Assembly (NCBI GenBank): GCA_039185015.1
Contig: JBCDAU010000010.1
Coordinates: 1 to 64,000 of the forward strand
From: JBCBSZ01 sp039185015
Lineage (GTDB): Bacteria; Actinomycetota; Acidimicrobiia; Acidimicrobiales; Poriferisodalaceae
Direction of reading: 5' to 3'
DNA length: 64,000 bases
The stretch's first letter is position 1. Each line of letters starts with the position of its first letter. A program made the position numbers and the translations under genes. This document shows positions 1-7,904 of this stretch, piece after piece. The notes below the pieces were generated by a model. That model saw nothing but the letters and a program-made list of their open reading frames with translations, had not been told where the DNA came from and did not search any database.

Positions 1-14
1 ACGCGGCGTCCTGA

Positions 15-82
15 CCCGGGTGGGGCCCCGGAGCCCCACCCTCCTCCCGGGGTCCTCGCCCTGACGGGCTGCGGCCGGGCCG
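15..82. repeat. 68-bp intergenic repeat, copy A
   Basis: First of two tandem copies; the second starts 76 bp later. The two copies differ at one base in 68. The unit contains the near-palindrome GGGGCCCCGGAGCCCC and ends in a CGGGCTGCGGCCGGGCCG-like stretch, so RNA from it could fold. An inverted third copy lies at 19018-19085. All three copies lie outside coding sequence, which suggests a dispersed intergenic element rather than part of a gene. Confidence 0.8.
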
Positions 83-90
83 CCCCGTCA

Positions 91-158
91 CCCGGGCGGG
101 GCCCCGGAGCCCCACCCTCCTCCCGGGGTCCTCGCCCTGACGGGCTGCGGCCGGGCCG
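91..158. repeat. 68-bp intergenic repeat, copy B
   Basis: Second tandem copy, identical to copy A except for one base. It ends about 22 bp before the ATG of the M20 amidohydrolase gene, so it is part of that gene's upstream region. An 8-bp unique spacer separates the copies. Confidence 0.8.
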
Positions 159-180
159 TGGCCGCTGACATGATCACTCC

Positions 181-1410
181 ATGGATCCCTCGCCGATCGA
201 CCACGATCGACTCTGGAAGCGGCTCATGGAGATGGCCACGATCGGGCCCGGCGTCGCGGGCGGATCCAACCGCCAGGCGCTGTCCGACGAGGACGCCGCC
301 GGAAGGCAGCTGTTCAGCGATTGGGCCCGCGCCGCGGGCTGCGAGCTCACCATGGACCGGATCGGCAACCTCTTCGCTCGCCGACCGGGCCGGGACCCCG
401 ACCGGGCGCCGGTGATGACCGGCAGCCACCTCGACACCCAGCCCACCGGCGGCCGCTTCGACGGGGTCTACGGCGTGCTCGCCGGTCTCGAGGTGATCGA
501 GCGGATGAACGACCTCGGCGTCGAGACCGCCGCACCGATCGAGGTCGTGGTCTGGACCAACGAGGAGGGATCCCGCTTCCCGCACTCGACGATGGGGTCC
601 AGCGTCTGGGCCGGCACGCTCGATCTGGAGGGGGCCTACGGGCTGGCCGACGAGTCCGGCGTGACCGTCGGCGACGAGCTCCAACGCCTCGGCTGGGTCG
701 GCGAGCTGCCCGCCGCGCCCCGGGACCTCGGCGCCTACGTCGAGCTCCACATCGAGCAGGGTCCGATCCTCGAGGACACCGGCGCCGAGATCGGCGTCGT
801 GACCGCCGGACAGGGGTACCGCTGGTACCAGCTGGAGCTCCGGGGCTTCCCGGCCCACGCCGGGCCCACCCCGATGGAAGGGCGTCGGGATCCGGCGCAG
901 GCGCTCGCCCAGCTCATCGGTCACGTCCACGCCGCCGCCGCCGAGCTCGCTCCGTGGGCACGATCGACCTTCGCCCAGTTCTCGTCAGAGCCCCGCACGC
1001 CGAACACGATCTGCGAGGTCGTGCGGTGCACGCTCGACCTCCGGCACCCCGACGGCGACACGCTCGACGAGCTGGAGCGTCGCCTCCGGTCCGCGGCGAG
1101 CGAAGCGGGGGAGCGCTTCGACGTCGAGGTCGACGTCGAGCTGCTGAGCGCCGTCGAACCGGTCACCTTCGACCCCGACGTCGTCGACGTCGTGCGCACC
1201 TCGGCCGAGCACCTCGCGCTGAGGGGCATGGACATCGTGAGCGGAGCAGGACACGACGCCTGCCAGATCGCGGGGCATGCGCCCACGGCGATGATCTTCG
1301 TCCCCTGCAAGGACGGCGTCTCGCACAACGAAGCCGAGGACATCACGCCGACCCAGGCCGAGCAGGGGCTGGCCGTGCTCTACGACACCCTGACCCGGCT
1401 GAGTCGCTGA
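181..1410 (+). CDS. M20-family Zn-dependent amidohydrolase (allantoate / N-carbamoyl-amino-acid hydrolase type)
   Basis: The 409-aa protein has the hallmarks of the hydantoinase/carbamoylase branch of peptidase family M20: GSHLDTQPTGGRFDG near residues 80-95 (metal ligands His and Asp), an NEEGSRF motif (catalytic and metal Glu), HIEQGP, and a C-terminal SGAGHDA motif with the last metal-ligand His. The length is normal for the family (about 410). These cytosolic enzymes hydrolyse N-carbamoyl amino acids, ureidoglycolate or allantoate during purine or pyrimidine nitrogen salvage. No other ureide gene is adjacent, so the exact substrate cannot be named. The ATG at 181 directly follows the tandem 68-bp repeat. 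The gene is convergent with the next one, 13 bp away. Confidence 0.85.
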   Translation: MDPSPIDHDRLWKRLMEMATIGPGVAGGSNRQALSDEDAAGRQLFSDWARAAGCELTMDRIGNLFARRPGRDPDRAPVMTGSHLDTQPTGGRFDGVYGVLAGLEVIERMNDLGVETAAPIEVVVWTNEEGSRFPHSTMGSSVWAGTLDLEGAYGLADESGVTVGDELQRLGWVGELPAAPRDLGAYVELHIEQGPILEDTGAEIGVVTAGQGYRWYQLELRGFPAHAGPTPMEGRRDPAQALAQLIGHVHAAAAELAPWARSTFAQFSSEPRTPNTICEVVRCTLDLRHPDGDTLDELERRLRSAASEAGERFDVEVDVELLSAVEPVTFDPDVVDVVRTSAEHLALRGMDIVSGAGHDACQIAGHAPTAMIFVPCKDGVSHNEAEDITPTQAEQGLAVLYDTLTRLSR

Positions 1411-1423
1411 CGCGCCCTGCCGA

Positions 1424-2230
1424 TCAGTCCCGGGGCAACGTGGCGGCGAGGACGGTGTCGAAGTAGTCCTCGTCGAGCGTGAACCGGCCGTCGCGGACCC
1501 GGTGCAGCGTCCAGCCCGGGACGTCGCCGCCGGGGAGCTTGTAGATCCACTGCGACCAGGCGACCGTGTCGTCCCCGGCGGCGTCGACCAGCTCGAAGTG
1601 GCTCTCGGTGCCGGCCAGCTTGCGCTCGGCCTCGGCGAGGAAGCCGGTGACGGCCTCCTTGCCCTCGAACGTCCCGGCGACCACATCGGCGAACACGGCG
1701 TCGTCGGTGAACAGCTCGGCGAGGTCGGTGTAGCGCTTGGACTCCTGGATCTCCCAGAAGCGGTGGACGAGGTCCAGCGCCGCGCCACCGCCCGCGCTCT
1801 CGTCGCGCAGCGCACCGGCCGCGCCGGCGAGATCGGGCGTGCGCGCTTCGTCGCCACGCAGCCGCTGATAGGCCTGCGGGTCGAGGTAGTCCACGACGCG
1901 GGTGACGAGCCCGTCGCGCAGCCGGTAGAGGCTCTGGCCCGGGACCGGCACCTCCTCACCGGCGGCGTTCGGAGCGACCATCAGCCACTTCGCCCAACCG
2001 CAGTCGACGTCGCCCACCGACTCCCACGAGTCGAACCGGGCGCCCGAACCGGGCACGAACTTCTCCATCTCGCCCATGAAGTCGGCGATCGCGTCCTTGC
2101 CCCGCTGGGGCCCGAAGAACGGGTCGTAGTAGACGGCGTCGTCGGCGAAGAGCTCGACCAGTCGCGTGTAGCGCTGATCGTCCTCCACCGCCCCGAAACG
2201 GCTGATCACATCGACAGCAGGACCTGACAT
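1424..2230 (-). CDS. Tandem SnoaL/NTF2-like domain protein
   Basis: The 268-aa protein consists of two similar halves, roughly residues 5-120 and 140-262. Each starts with a helix ending in RYT-L-ELF-DDAV, has a G(K)-A(I/V) segment and ends with an LxRxRDG strand, the pattern of SnoaL/NTF2-like cone-shaped folds. The halves look like an internal duplication, so the monomer may mimic the usual homodimer. Such domains act as small isomerases, cyclases or ligand-binding units; nothing here fixes the substrate. It is divergent from the START-like gene, with 39 bp between the starts. Confidence 0.7.
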   Translation of the reverse strand: MSGPAVDVISRFGAVEDDQRYTRLVELFADDAVYYDPFFGPQRGKDAIADFMGEMEKFVPGSGARFDSWESVGDVDCGWAKWLMVAPNAAGEEVPVPGQSLYRLRDGLVTRVVDYLDPQAYQRLRGDEARTPDLAGAAGALRDESAGGGAALDLVHRFWEIQESKRYTDLAELFTDDAVFADVVAGTFEGKEAVTGFLAEAERKLAGTESHFELVDAAGDDTVAWSQWIYKLPGGDVPGWTLHRVRDGRFTLDEDYFDTVLAATLPRD

Positions 2231-2269
2231 GGCCGTACGGTATTCGATGCGTCCCCGACCGGAGGTCCC

Positions 2270-2782
2270 GTGCCCCCCGAACCGCTCCTCGTCGCACCCT
2301 CACCGGACACCCCACCCCCGGGGTTCGTCGAGACGATCCTGGACATCCACTGGAACATCGACCGCCCCCGGGCGAACGTCTGGGCCTGGCTGTGCGATCC
2401 GGCGACGTTCGTCGACGGACAGGTGTGGCCGTACCGGGTCGAGTTCCTCGACGACAGCGGCGGGCTCGGCGGCTTCCGCACCGGGTGCTACAACGCGCAC
2501 CTCGGTCCGGGGATGTGCTTCGCCGGCGTGATCGGGGAGATCCGCGACGGCGAGTACCGCGACCTGCAGTACTCCTACGGCTCCTACGCGCTGACCCACC
2601 GCCTCTTCCGCCCGACCCGGCTCCAGTTCTGGGCCGAGGACGCCGACGATGGCGGCGGCACCGTGCTCCGCTGCCGGATCGATGCCCACGTCCGCACGCG
2701 GGCCGTCGGCCTCTGGGAGCGGGCGGTGCGGCTGTTCTTCGGCCGCTTCGGTCGGTGGTGCGAGCAGGCGGTGGCCGCCTGA
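2270..2782 (+). CDS. SRPBCC/START-like domain protein
   Basis: The 170-aa protein opens with a proline-rich stretch, then LDIHWNIDRPRANVWAWL, the classic first strand and helix of polyketide-cyclase/START-like (SRPBCC) folds. Alternating beta-strands and a C-terminal helix follow. The start is GTG at 2270, supported by GGAGG at 2261-2265. The stop overlaps the aminotransferase start in a TGATG junction, so the two are translationally coupled. The family binds hydrophobic ligands; the specific role is unknown. Confidence 0.6.
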   Translation: MPPEPLLVAPSPDTPPPGFVETILDIHWNIDRPRANVWAWLCDPATFVDGQVWPYRVEFLDDSGGLGGFRTGCYNAHLGPGMCFAGVIGEIRDGEYRDLQYSYGSYALTHRLFRPTRLQFWAEDADDGGGTVLRCRIDAHVRTRAVGLWERAVRLFFGRFGRWCEQAVAA

Positions 2783-3978
2783 TGTCGCTGCGCCACGGCC
2801 GCGAGGCCCTCGCCATCCCCGGCCCGTCCGTCTTCCCCGACCGGGTCCTGCAGGCGATGCACCGCCCCGCACCGAACATCTACGAGGGCGAGATCGTCGA
2901 CCTGACCGAGACGCTCCACGCCGACCTGAAGCGCGTCGCCCGCACCGAGCACGACTCGGCGATCTACATCGCCAACGGCCACGGCGCCTGGGAGGTGGCC
3001 CTCGCCAACACCGTCGGCCCCGGTGACACGGTGCTGGTGCTCGAGAGCGGCACGTTCGCGGCCGGCTGGGGAGCGATGGGTGCGGCGCTCGGTGTCAAGG
3101 TCGAGACGCTCGAGGCCGACTTCCGCGACCCGGTCGACCCCGCGGCCGTCGAGGCCCGACTGCGGGCCGACGTGTCCCGCGAGATCGCCGCGGTGCTCGT
3201 CGTGCAGATCGACACCGCCTCCTCGGTGTGGAACGACGTCGCCGCGATCGGCGAGGCGATCCGGCGCAGCGGGCATCCGGCGCTGTACATGGTCGACTGC
3301 ATCGCGTCCCTCGGTTGCGTGCCCTTCGAGATGGACGCCTGGGGTGTCGACGTGACGGTCGCCGCCTGCCAGAAGGGCCTGATGACCCCACCGGGCCTCT
3401 CGTTCAACTTCATCGGGCCGCGGGCCTGGGAGGTCCACGAGCAACGGGAGCGGGTCCCCAGCCACTGGGACTGGACCCGCCGGTGCCGCAGCGACGTCTA
3501 CTACCTGCAGTTCGGCGGCACCCCGCCGACCCATCACCTCTTCGGGCTCAGGGCGGCGCTCGACCTGCTCCTCCACGAGGAGGGGCTCGAGGCGACCTGG
3601 GGGCGCCACGCCGTGCTCGGGCAGGCGGTCCGTGCGTGCACCGAGCGGTGGTGCACCGACGGACCACTCGAGCTCAACGTGATCGACCCCGCCCACCGCT
3701 CCGATGCGGTGACGACCGTGCTCACCCCCTCGATCGACGCCGACGCACTCCGGGCCCACGCGCGGGACGAGCACGGCCTGATCCTGGGCCTCAGCATCGG
3801 CACCGACAACGGCGGCTTCCGCATCGGCCACATGGGCCATCTCAACCCGCCCATGCTGCTCGGCGCGCTCGCGACGACCGAGGCGTCCCTCCGGTCCCTC
3901 GGGATCCCCTTCGAGTCCGGCATCACGGCGGCGATCGAGGTGATCGCCGAGGCGACGCCCACGGGAGCGGGTCGTTGA
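2782..3978 (+). CDS. Class-V aminotransferase (alanine/serine-glyoxylate aminotransferase-like)
   Basis: The 398-aa protein starts with an LAIPGPSVFPDRVLQAM motif typical of alanine- or serine-glyoxylate aminotransferases. It has IYIANGHGAWEVALAN around the PLP phosphate pocket and VDCIASLG before AACQKGLM, where Lys198 should form the Schiff base. A C-terminal FRIGHMGHLN motif is also typical of the AGAT subgroup. The expected reaction is transfer of an amino group from alanine or serine to glyoxylate. The ATG at 2782 overlaps the upstream stop by one base, and the TGA overlaps the start of the ROK kinase, making a three-gene operon. Confidence 0.85.
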   Translation: MSLRHGREALAIPGPSVFPDRVLQAMHRPAPNIYEGEIVDLTETLHADLKRVARTEHDSAIYIANGHGAWEVALANTVGPGDTVLVLESGTFAAGWGAMGAALGVKVETLEADFRDPVDPAAVEARLRADVSREIAAVLVVQIDTASSVWNDVAAIGEAIRRSGHPALYMVDCIASLGCVPFEMDAWGVDVTVAACQKGLMTPPGLSFNFIGPRAWEVHEQRERVPSHWDWTRRCRSDVYYLQFGGTPPTHHLFGLRAALDLLLHEEGLEATWGRHAVLGQAVRACTERWCTDGPLELNVIDPAHRSDAVTTVLTPSIDADALRAHARDEHGLILGLSIGTDNGGFRIGHMGHLNPPMLLGALATTEASLRSLGIPFESGITAAIEVIAEATPTGAGR

Positions 3979-4928
3979 GCGGAGACCGGCGCTTCGCCGG
4001 CGTCGACGTCGGAGGCACCAAGTGCCTGGGCGTGGTCATCGACGAGCACGGCGAGGTGATCGCCGAGGAGCGCCGCCCGACGCCGCACGGTCCGACCGAG
4101 CTCGTCCGGGCGATCGCCGCCGTCGTCGAGGCGCTCCCCGAGGCCGAGGCCGTCGGGGTCGGGGCAGCCGGGTTGGTCACGCCCGATGGCGTGCTCCGCG
4201 CCGCACCGAACCTGGTCGACATCCAGGAGCTCCCGATCGGCCCCCTCGTCGCCGACCGGGTCGAGCGGGCGGTCGTGGTCGACAACGACAACACCTGCGG
4301 CACCTACGCCGAGTGGAAGATGGGCGCCGCCGCCGGCTCCGAGAACGTGGTGTTCGTCGGCCTGGGCACCGGCATCGGCGGCGGCCTCGTGCTCGGTGGT
4401 GAGCTGCAGCGTGGTGGTCACGGCTTCGCCGGCGAGATCGGCCACATGGTCGTGCAGGCCGACGGCGTGCGCTGCGTCTGCGGGCGTCGGGGCTGCTGGG
4501 AGCGGTACGCCTCCGGGTCCGGCCTCGCCCGGCTCGCGCAGGAGGCGGCCACCGCCAAGCTGCTCCCCCGCCTCGTGCGCGCCTTCGGCGGTGACGTCGA
4601 AGCGGTCAGGGGCGAGCAGGTCACCGCCGCCGCCCGCCAGGGCGATACGTCCGCGCTTGCCGTGATCGACGACTACGCCCGCTGGGTCGCGCTCGGCATC
4701 GTCAACCTCGTGAACGTCGCCGACCCGGAGGTGGTCGTGGTCGGGGGAGGGCTCGCCGAGGCGGCCGACGTCGTGCTCACCCCCATCCGCCGATGGGCGG
4801 CCGAGCTGCTGTTCTCGCCTGAGCAACGTCCGCACCCGGCGATCAACGCCGCCCAGTTGGGCGAGCGCTCGCCGGCCATCGGTGCTGCGCTGCTGGCGAG
4901 GGACCGCGATCAGCCCTCGACCACATAG
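3975..4928 (+). CDS. glk: ROK-family glucokinase
   Basis: The 317-aa protein has an N-terminal ATP-binding motif FAGVDVGGTK, a VDNDNTCGTYAEW segment carrying the catalytic Asp, GLGTGIGGGLVLGG, and the ROK zinc signature GHMVVQ...CVCGRRGCWE. This matches actinobacterial ROK glucokinases, which phosphorylate glucose with ATP in the cytosol. The only in-frame start that fits is TTG at 3975, overlapping the aminotransferase stop in a TTGA junction. The 3' end runs 19 nt into the convergent hydrolase-cyclase gene. A related hexose specificity is possible. Confidence 0.85.
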   Translation: MSGDRRFAGVDVGGTKCLGVVIDEHGEVIAEERRPTPHGPTELVRAIAAVVEALPEAEAVGVGAAGLVTPDGVLRAAPNLVDIQELPIGPLVADRVERAVVVDNDNTCGTYAEWKMGAAAGSENVVFVGLGTGIGGGLVLGGELQRGGHGFAGEIGHMVVQADGVRCVCGRRGCWERYASGSGLARLAQEAATAKLLPRLVRAFGGDVEAVRGEQVTAAARQGDTSALAVIDDYARWVALGIVNLVNVADPEVVVVGGGLAEAADVVLTPIRRWAAELLFSPEQRPHPAINAAQLGERSPAIGAALLARDRDQPSTT

Positions 4929-6244
4929 AGGTCCCACTCGTCGTCGAGGCCCTTGAGCCGGTGTCGTCCCCGATCGCCGAACCGGAGGTCGGATCCGGCG
5001 ACGAGGCCCTTGACCACCCCGGTCACGACGGTCTCGCCCGGCCCGGCGAGGGCCATCACGCGGGCGGCGAGGTGGACGGCCACCCCGCCGATGTCGTCGC
5101 CCCGCCGCTCGACCTCGCCCGTGTGCACGGCCGCCCGGATGGTCACATCCAGCGTCGCGAGCTCGTCACGCAGCGACCGGACGGCCCGAACGGCCCGAGC
5201 CGGTCCGTCGAAGGTGAGCAGCAACCCGTCACCGAGGTGCTTCACCACCCGGCCCTCGTAGCGGGCGACGATCCGCTCGGTCACGGCGTCGTGCGCGTCG
5301 AGCACCGCGCGCCATGCTTCGTCGCCGAGGTCCGACGCCGTCTGCGTCGAGTCGACGATGTCGGTGAAGACGATGGTCGCCAGCTCCCGTTCGGCCGGCA
5401 GCGATCGGCGCTCGCCGACCAGGAAGCTCTCGATGGCGTCGACGACGGCGTCGGCGTCGCCGGCCCACCAGTAGTTGTCGGCCCCGGGCAGCACCACGAG
5501 CTCGGCGTCGGGAATGGTGTCGGCCATCCACCGGGCGTGCCCCACCTCCCACCACCGGTTGTCCTCCCGGTGCACGATCAGGCTGGGGACTCGGACGGCT
5601 GCGGCGAAACGTCGGACGTCGAGACCGCCGAGCATCTGCATCAGTCGCAGCCCGGTCGTCGGCGCAGCTTGCTGTCGCCGGCTCCGCCCGTACCAGTCGC
5701 GCCACCACGGGTCGGTCGACGACATCGTGATGTGGTGCTCGCCGCCCTCACCGCTGCTCCAGAGCTCCAGGATGCCGTCGAGGTCCGGACGCCACTGCTC
5801 CTGCGGGAAGCCGTACGGGTAGTCCACGTCCTGGACGAGCCGGGGCCCGGTGTTGACGAGGGCCAGGGCCTCGATCCGGCCGGGCAGGCTCGCTGCGCAC
5901 AGCACGGCGATCGGTCCGCCCTCGTGCGCGCCGAGGAGGACCGGTCGCTCGGCACCGACGGCGTCCATCACGGCGACGAGGTCCCGGACCCACACCTCGG
6001 GCGTCGAGATGTCATCGGCACCGCTGCGGTCGGACAGCCCGATGCCACGCTTGTCGAAGCTGATCACGCGGGCGAACGAGGCCAACCGCTCGAGGCGGCC
6101 CCTGATCGCCGGGACGTTCCAGCGCTCCTCGAGCGGAGTCGCCCACTCGGTGACCATCACGAGGTCGATCGGCCCGTCGCCCACCACCTGGTACGCCAGC
6201 TGCAGTCCGTCGCACTCGGCGTACCGGATCGGAGCGATGCTCAC
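4910..6244 (-). CDS. Alpha/beta-hydrolase fused to class III nucleotide cyclase
   Basis: Residues about 5-270 form an alpha/beta-hydrolase domain (oxyanion region, FDKRGIGLSD, late PGADNYWW segment). Residues about 283-444 form a class III adenylate/guanylate cyclase catalytic domain with TIVFTDIVDST and VKHLGDGLL, which carry the two metal-binding Asp. The same architecture is common in mycobacteria. The nucleophile-elbow sequence here is LLGAHEGGP, so the usual Ser is His107 and the hydrolase part may serve as a ligand sensor. The upstream DUF3445 gene overlaps its start by 4 nt (ATGA), indicating co-translation. Confidence 0.85.
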   Translation of the reverse strand: MSIAPIRYAECDGLQLAYQVVGDGPIDLVMVTEWATPLEERWNVPAIRGRLERLASFARVISFDKRGIGLSDRSGADDISTPEVWVRDLVAVMDAVGAERPVLLGAHEGGPIAVLCAASLPGRIEALALVNTGPRLVQDVDYPYGFPQEQWRPDLDGILELWSSGEGGEHHITMSSTDPWWRDWYGRSRRQQAAPTTGLRLMQMLGGLDVRRFAAAVRVPSLIVHREDNRWWEVGHARWMADTIPDAELVVLPGADNYWWAGDADAVVDAIESFLVGERRSLPAERELATIVFTDIVDSTQTASDLGDEAWRAVLDAHDAVTERIVARYEGRVVKHLGDGLLLTFDGPARAVRAVRSLRDELATLDVTIRAAVHTGEVERRGDDIGGVAVHLAARVMALAGPGETVVTGVVKGLVAGSDLRFGDRGRHRLKGLDDEWDLYVVEG

Positions 6245-7056
6245 GCCGCCACCTGAGCGACGACCGGTCGCAGCTCGACGACCTGGGCGGGTGACAGTCC
6301 CCGGTGCGACAGGTCAGCGACCGGCCCCTCCGCGAGGAGGTGGGCGAAGGCCGCCCGCCGTGCCGGATCGGCGACGAGCTCGCGGAGCGGGGCCTGCTGG
6401 ATCCGGATCGTGAACAGGATCATCCCGGACTCGGGCAGGCGCCGCAACGTCTGCCGCTCCGACCGGCAGTGCAGCTCGTCGAGGGCCTCGGCGCCGACGA
6501 CCACCGGGTCGCCCCCGACCGGCCGGTCGGGCTGGAACAACGCCGGATCCGGGTGGACGAACCAGTTGCGGCGCAGGACGGGACGCTCGCCCAGGCGGTC
6601 GAAGAGACGGTCGACCCGGGCTGCGAGCCCCTCGGCGTAGCCGTCGACCGGTCCGTGCACGGCGGTGACGTGACGGCCGAGCTTGTCCCGCAGTCGCCAG
6701 CGGGACGGGAAGCAGACGCTGCCGGCGGCGAGGTACCAGCCGTCCGCTCGGCGCCGCATCAGGCACAGGTCCTCCTGGACCCGGGAGCCGGCGTCGTCGA
6801 GGGGATGCGGGTCGCCGTCGATCGGCGCCGCATCGGGTCCGAGCACCAGGCGACGGACCTCGTCGCCGGCGGACTCGGTGCCCGGCTCCGCGGCGAACAC
6901 CTCGCCGGGCTGATCACGCCGGAGCCGGGCCTTGAGCTCGAGCTCGACGGCGGCACGATCGTCCGTCACGAGCCAGGGGCGACCGCCCAGGGCACGGGTG
7001 CCGAGCGCGAGCCAGCCGGCGTCGGGCCGCAGATCGAGCTCGTCGAGCCAGGTCAC
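6241..7056 (-). CDS. DUF3445 protein (heme-dependent oxidative N-demethylase-like)
   Basis: The 271-aa protein has the family features of DUF3445: a central CFPSRWRLRDKLGR block, an AVHGPVDGY motif, RPVLRRNWFVH and a C-terminal RQTLRRLPESG segment. Characterised relatives use heme to N-demethylate small amines. I identify the family from these motifs; the substrate is unknown. The stop overlaps the start of the hydrolase-cyclase by 4 nt, and a lipoprotein gene lies just upstream on the same strand. Confidence 0.7.
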   Translation of the reverse strand: MTWLDELDLRPDAGWLALGTRALGGRPWLVTDDRAAVELELKARLRRDQPGEVFAAEPGTESAGDEVRRLVLGPDAAPIDGDPHPLDDAGSRVQEDLCLMRRRADGWYLAAGSVCFPSRWRLRDKLGRHVTAVHGPVDGYAEGLAARVDRLFDRLGERPVLRRNWFVHPDPALFQPDRPVGGDPVVVGAEALDELHCRSERQTLRRLPESGMILFTIRIQQAPLRELVADPARRAAFAHLLAEGPVADLSHRGLSPAQVVELRPVVAQVAA

Positions 7057-7065
7057 ATGGCTGTC

Positions 7066-7350
7066 TTACTCCACGCCGCAGGTCGTGAGCGCGCCGAAGA
7101 GCGCGTCGATCAGCTCAGCGTTCTCCGGCGGCTCGTCACCCTCGAGGGCGGCGATGACCTCATCGGAGTCGAAGTCGCCAAGCTCACCGGCGACGCACTC
7201 GGCCTCGTCGCGGGGCGCCTCCTGGCTGACGAAGTACTCGACGAGCTCGTTGCCGCTGCCGGCGTCGTCGGAGTCACCGCACGCGGCGAGGAACGCGAGA
7301 GCGGCGAGGACGAGCGCCACGAGGCGGAGCGGGGTTCGCTGGGTGTGCAT
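7066..7350 (-). CDS. Small putative lipoprotein
   Basis: The 94-aa product starts MHTQRTPLRLVALVL and continues into a hydrophobic stretch ending LAAC, a clear lipobox, followed by an acidic mature part with three further Cys. An in-frame start 21 nt upstream would place seven extra residues before the signal peptide, so I prefer the ATG at 7350. It should be lipid-anchored on the outer face of the membrane. No domain is recognisable. The stop is 9 bp before the start of the DUF3445 gene. Confidence 0.6.
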   Translation of the reverse strand: MHTQRTPLRLVALVLAALAFLAACGDSDDAGSGNELVEYFVSQEAPRDEAECVAGELGDFDSDEVIAALEGDEPPENAELIDALFGALTTCGVE

Positions 7351-7496
7351 GGCAGCAGGAGGGTACGACACGACGGCCGACCTACGTGGTCACGCCACCA
7401 CACTTCGCGGCGAGTGACGAAGGACCCGTCTCAACCCGCCCCTCGCCGACCAGGATGTGGGCACGAGCGACCGAGGTCCTGCGACCAGGAGGCGAC

Positions 7497-7904
7497 ATGA
7501 CCGACCAGCCGACCGTGACCGCCCTCACTCCCTACCTCGCCGTGGGCGACGCCAGGCGGGCGATCGAGTGGTACGGCGAGATCTTCGCGGCCCGATCGGT
7601 CGGCGAACCCATCGTGATGAGCGACGGGCGCATCGGTCACGCCGAGCTCGCCATCGGTGGTGCCGTGCTCTACCTCTCCGACGAGTACCCCGAGCTCGGG
7701 GTACGTTCACCGATCGGCTACGGCGGGTCCCCGGTCTCGCTGGTCGTCACCGTCCCCGACGCCGACACCACCTTCGATGCGGCCGTCGAGGCCGGCGCGA
7801 CCGTCGAGCGACCCGTCGCCGATCTCGATCACGGGCACCGTGGAGGCTGGCTCACCGACCCCTTCGGCCACCGGTGGAACGTCTCGACGCCGCTCAGCTC
7901 GTGA
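7497..7904 (+). CDS. VOC-superfamily (PhnB/glyoxalase-like) protein
   Basis: The 135-aa protein shows the paired beta-alpha-beta-beta-beta halves of the vicinal-oxygen-chelate fold: LTPYLAVGDARRAIEWYGEIF at the start and DPFGHRWNVSTP at the end, resembling PhnB/DUF1428-type proteins. Such proteins bind a metal or small ligand; the substrate is unknown. The ATG at 7497 is chosen because AGGAGG lies just upstream at about 7487-7492; an earlier in-frame start lacks this. It overlaps the convergent GGDEF gene by 11 nt. Confidence 0.75.
   Translation: MTDQPTVTALTPYLAVGDARRAIEWYGEIFAARSVGEPIVMSDGRIGHAELAIGGAVLYLSDEYPELGVRSPIGYGGSPVSLVVTVPDADTTFDAAVEAGATVERPVADLDHGHRGGWLTDPFGHRWNVSTPLSS

Noticed and set aside
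7386..7496. Longer start for the VOC protein
   Set aside because: The ATG at 7497 has an AGGAGG site and starts at the conserved fold; the upstream residues are shadow-like and Arg/Pro-rich.
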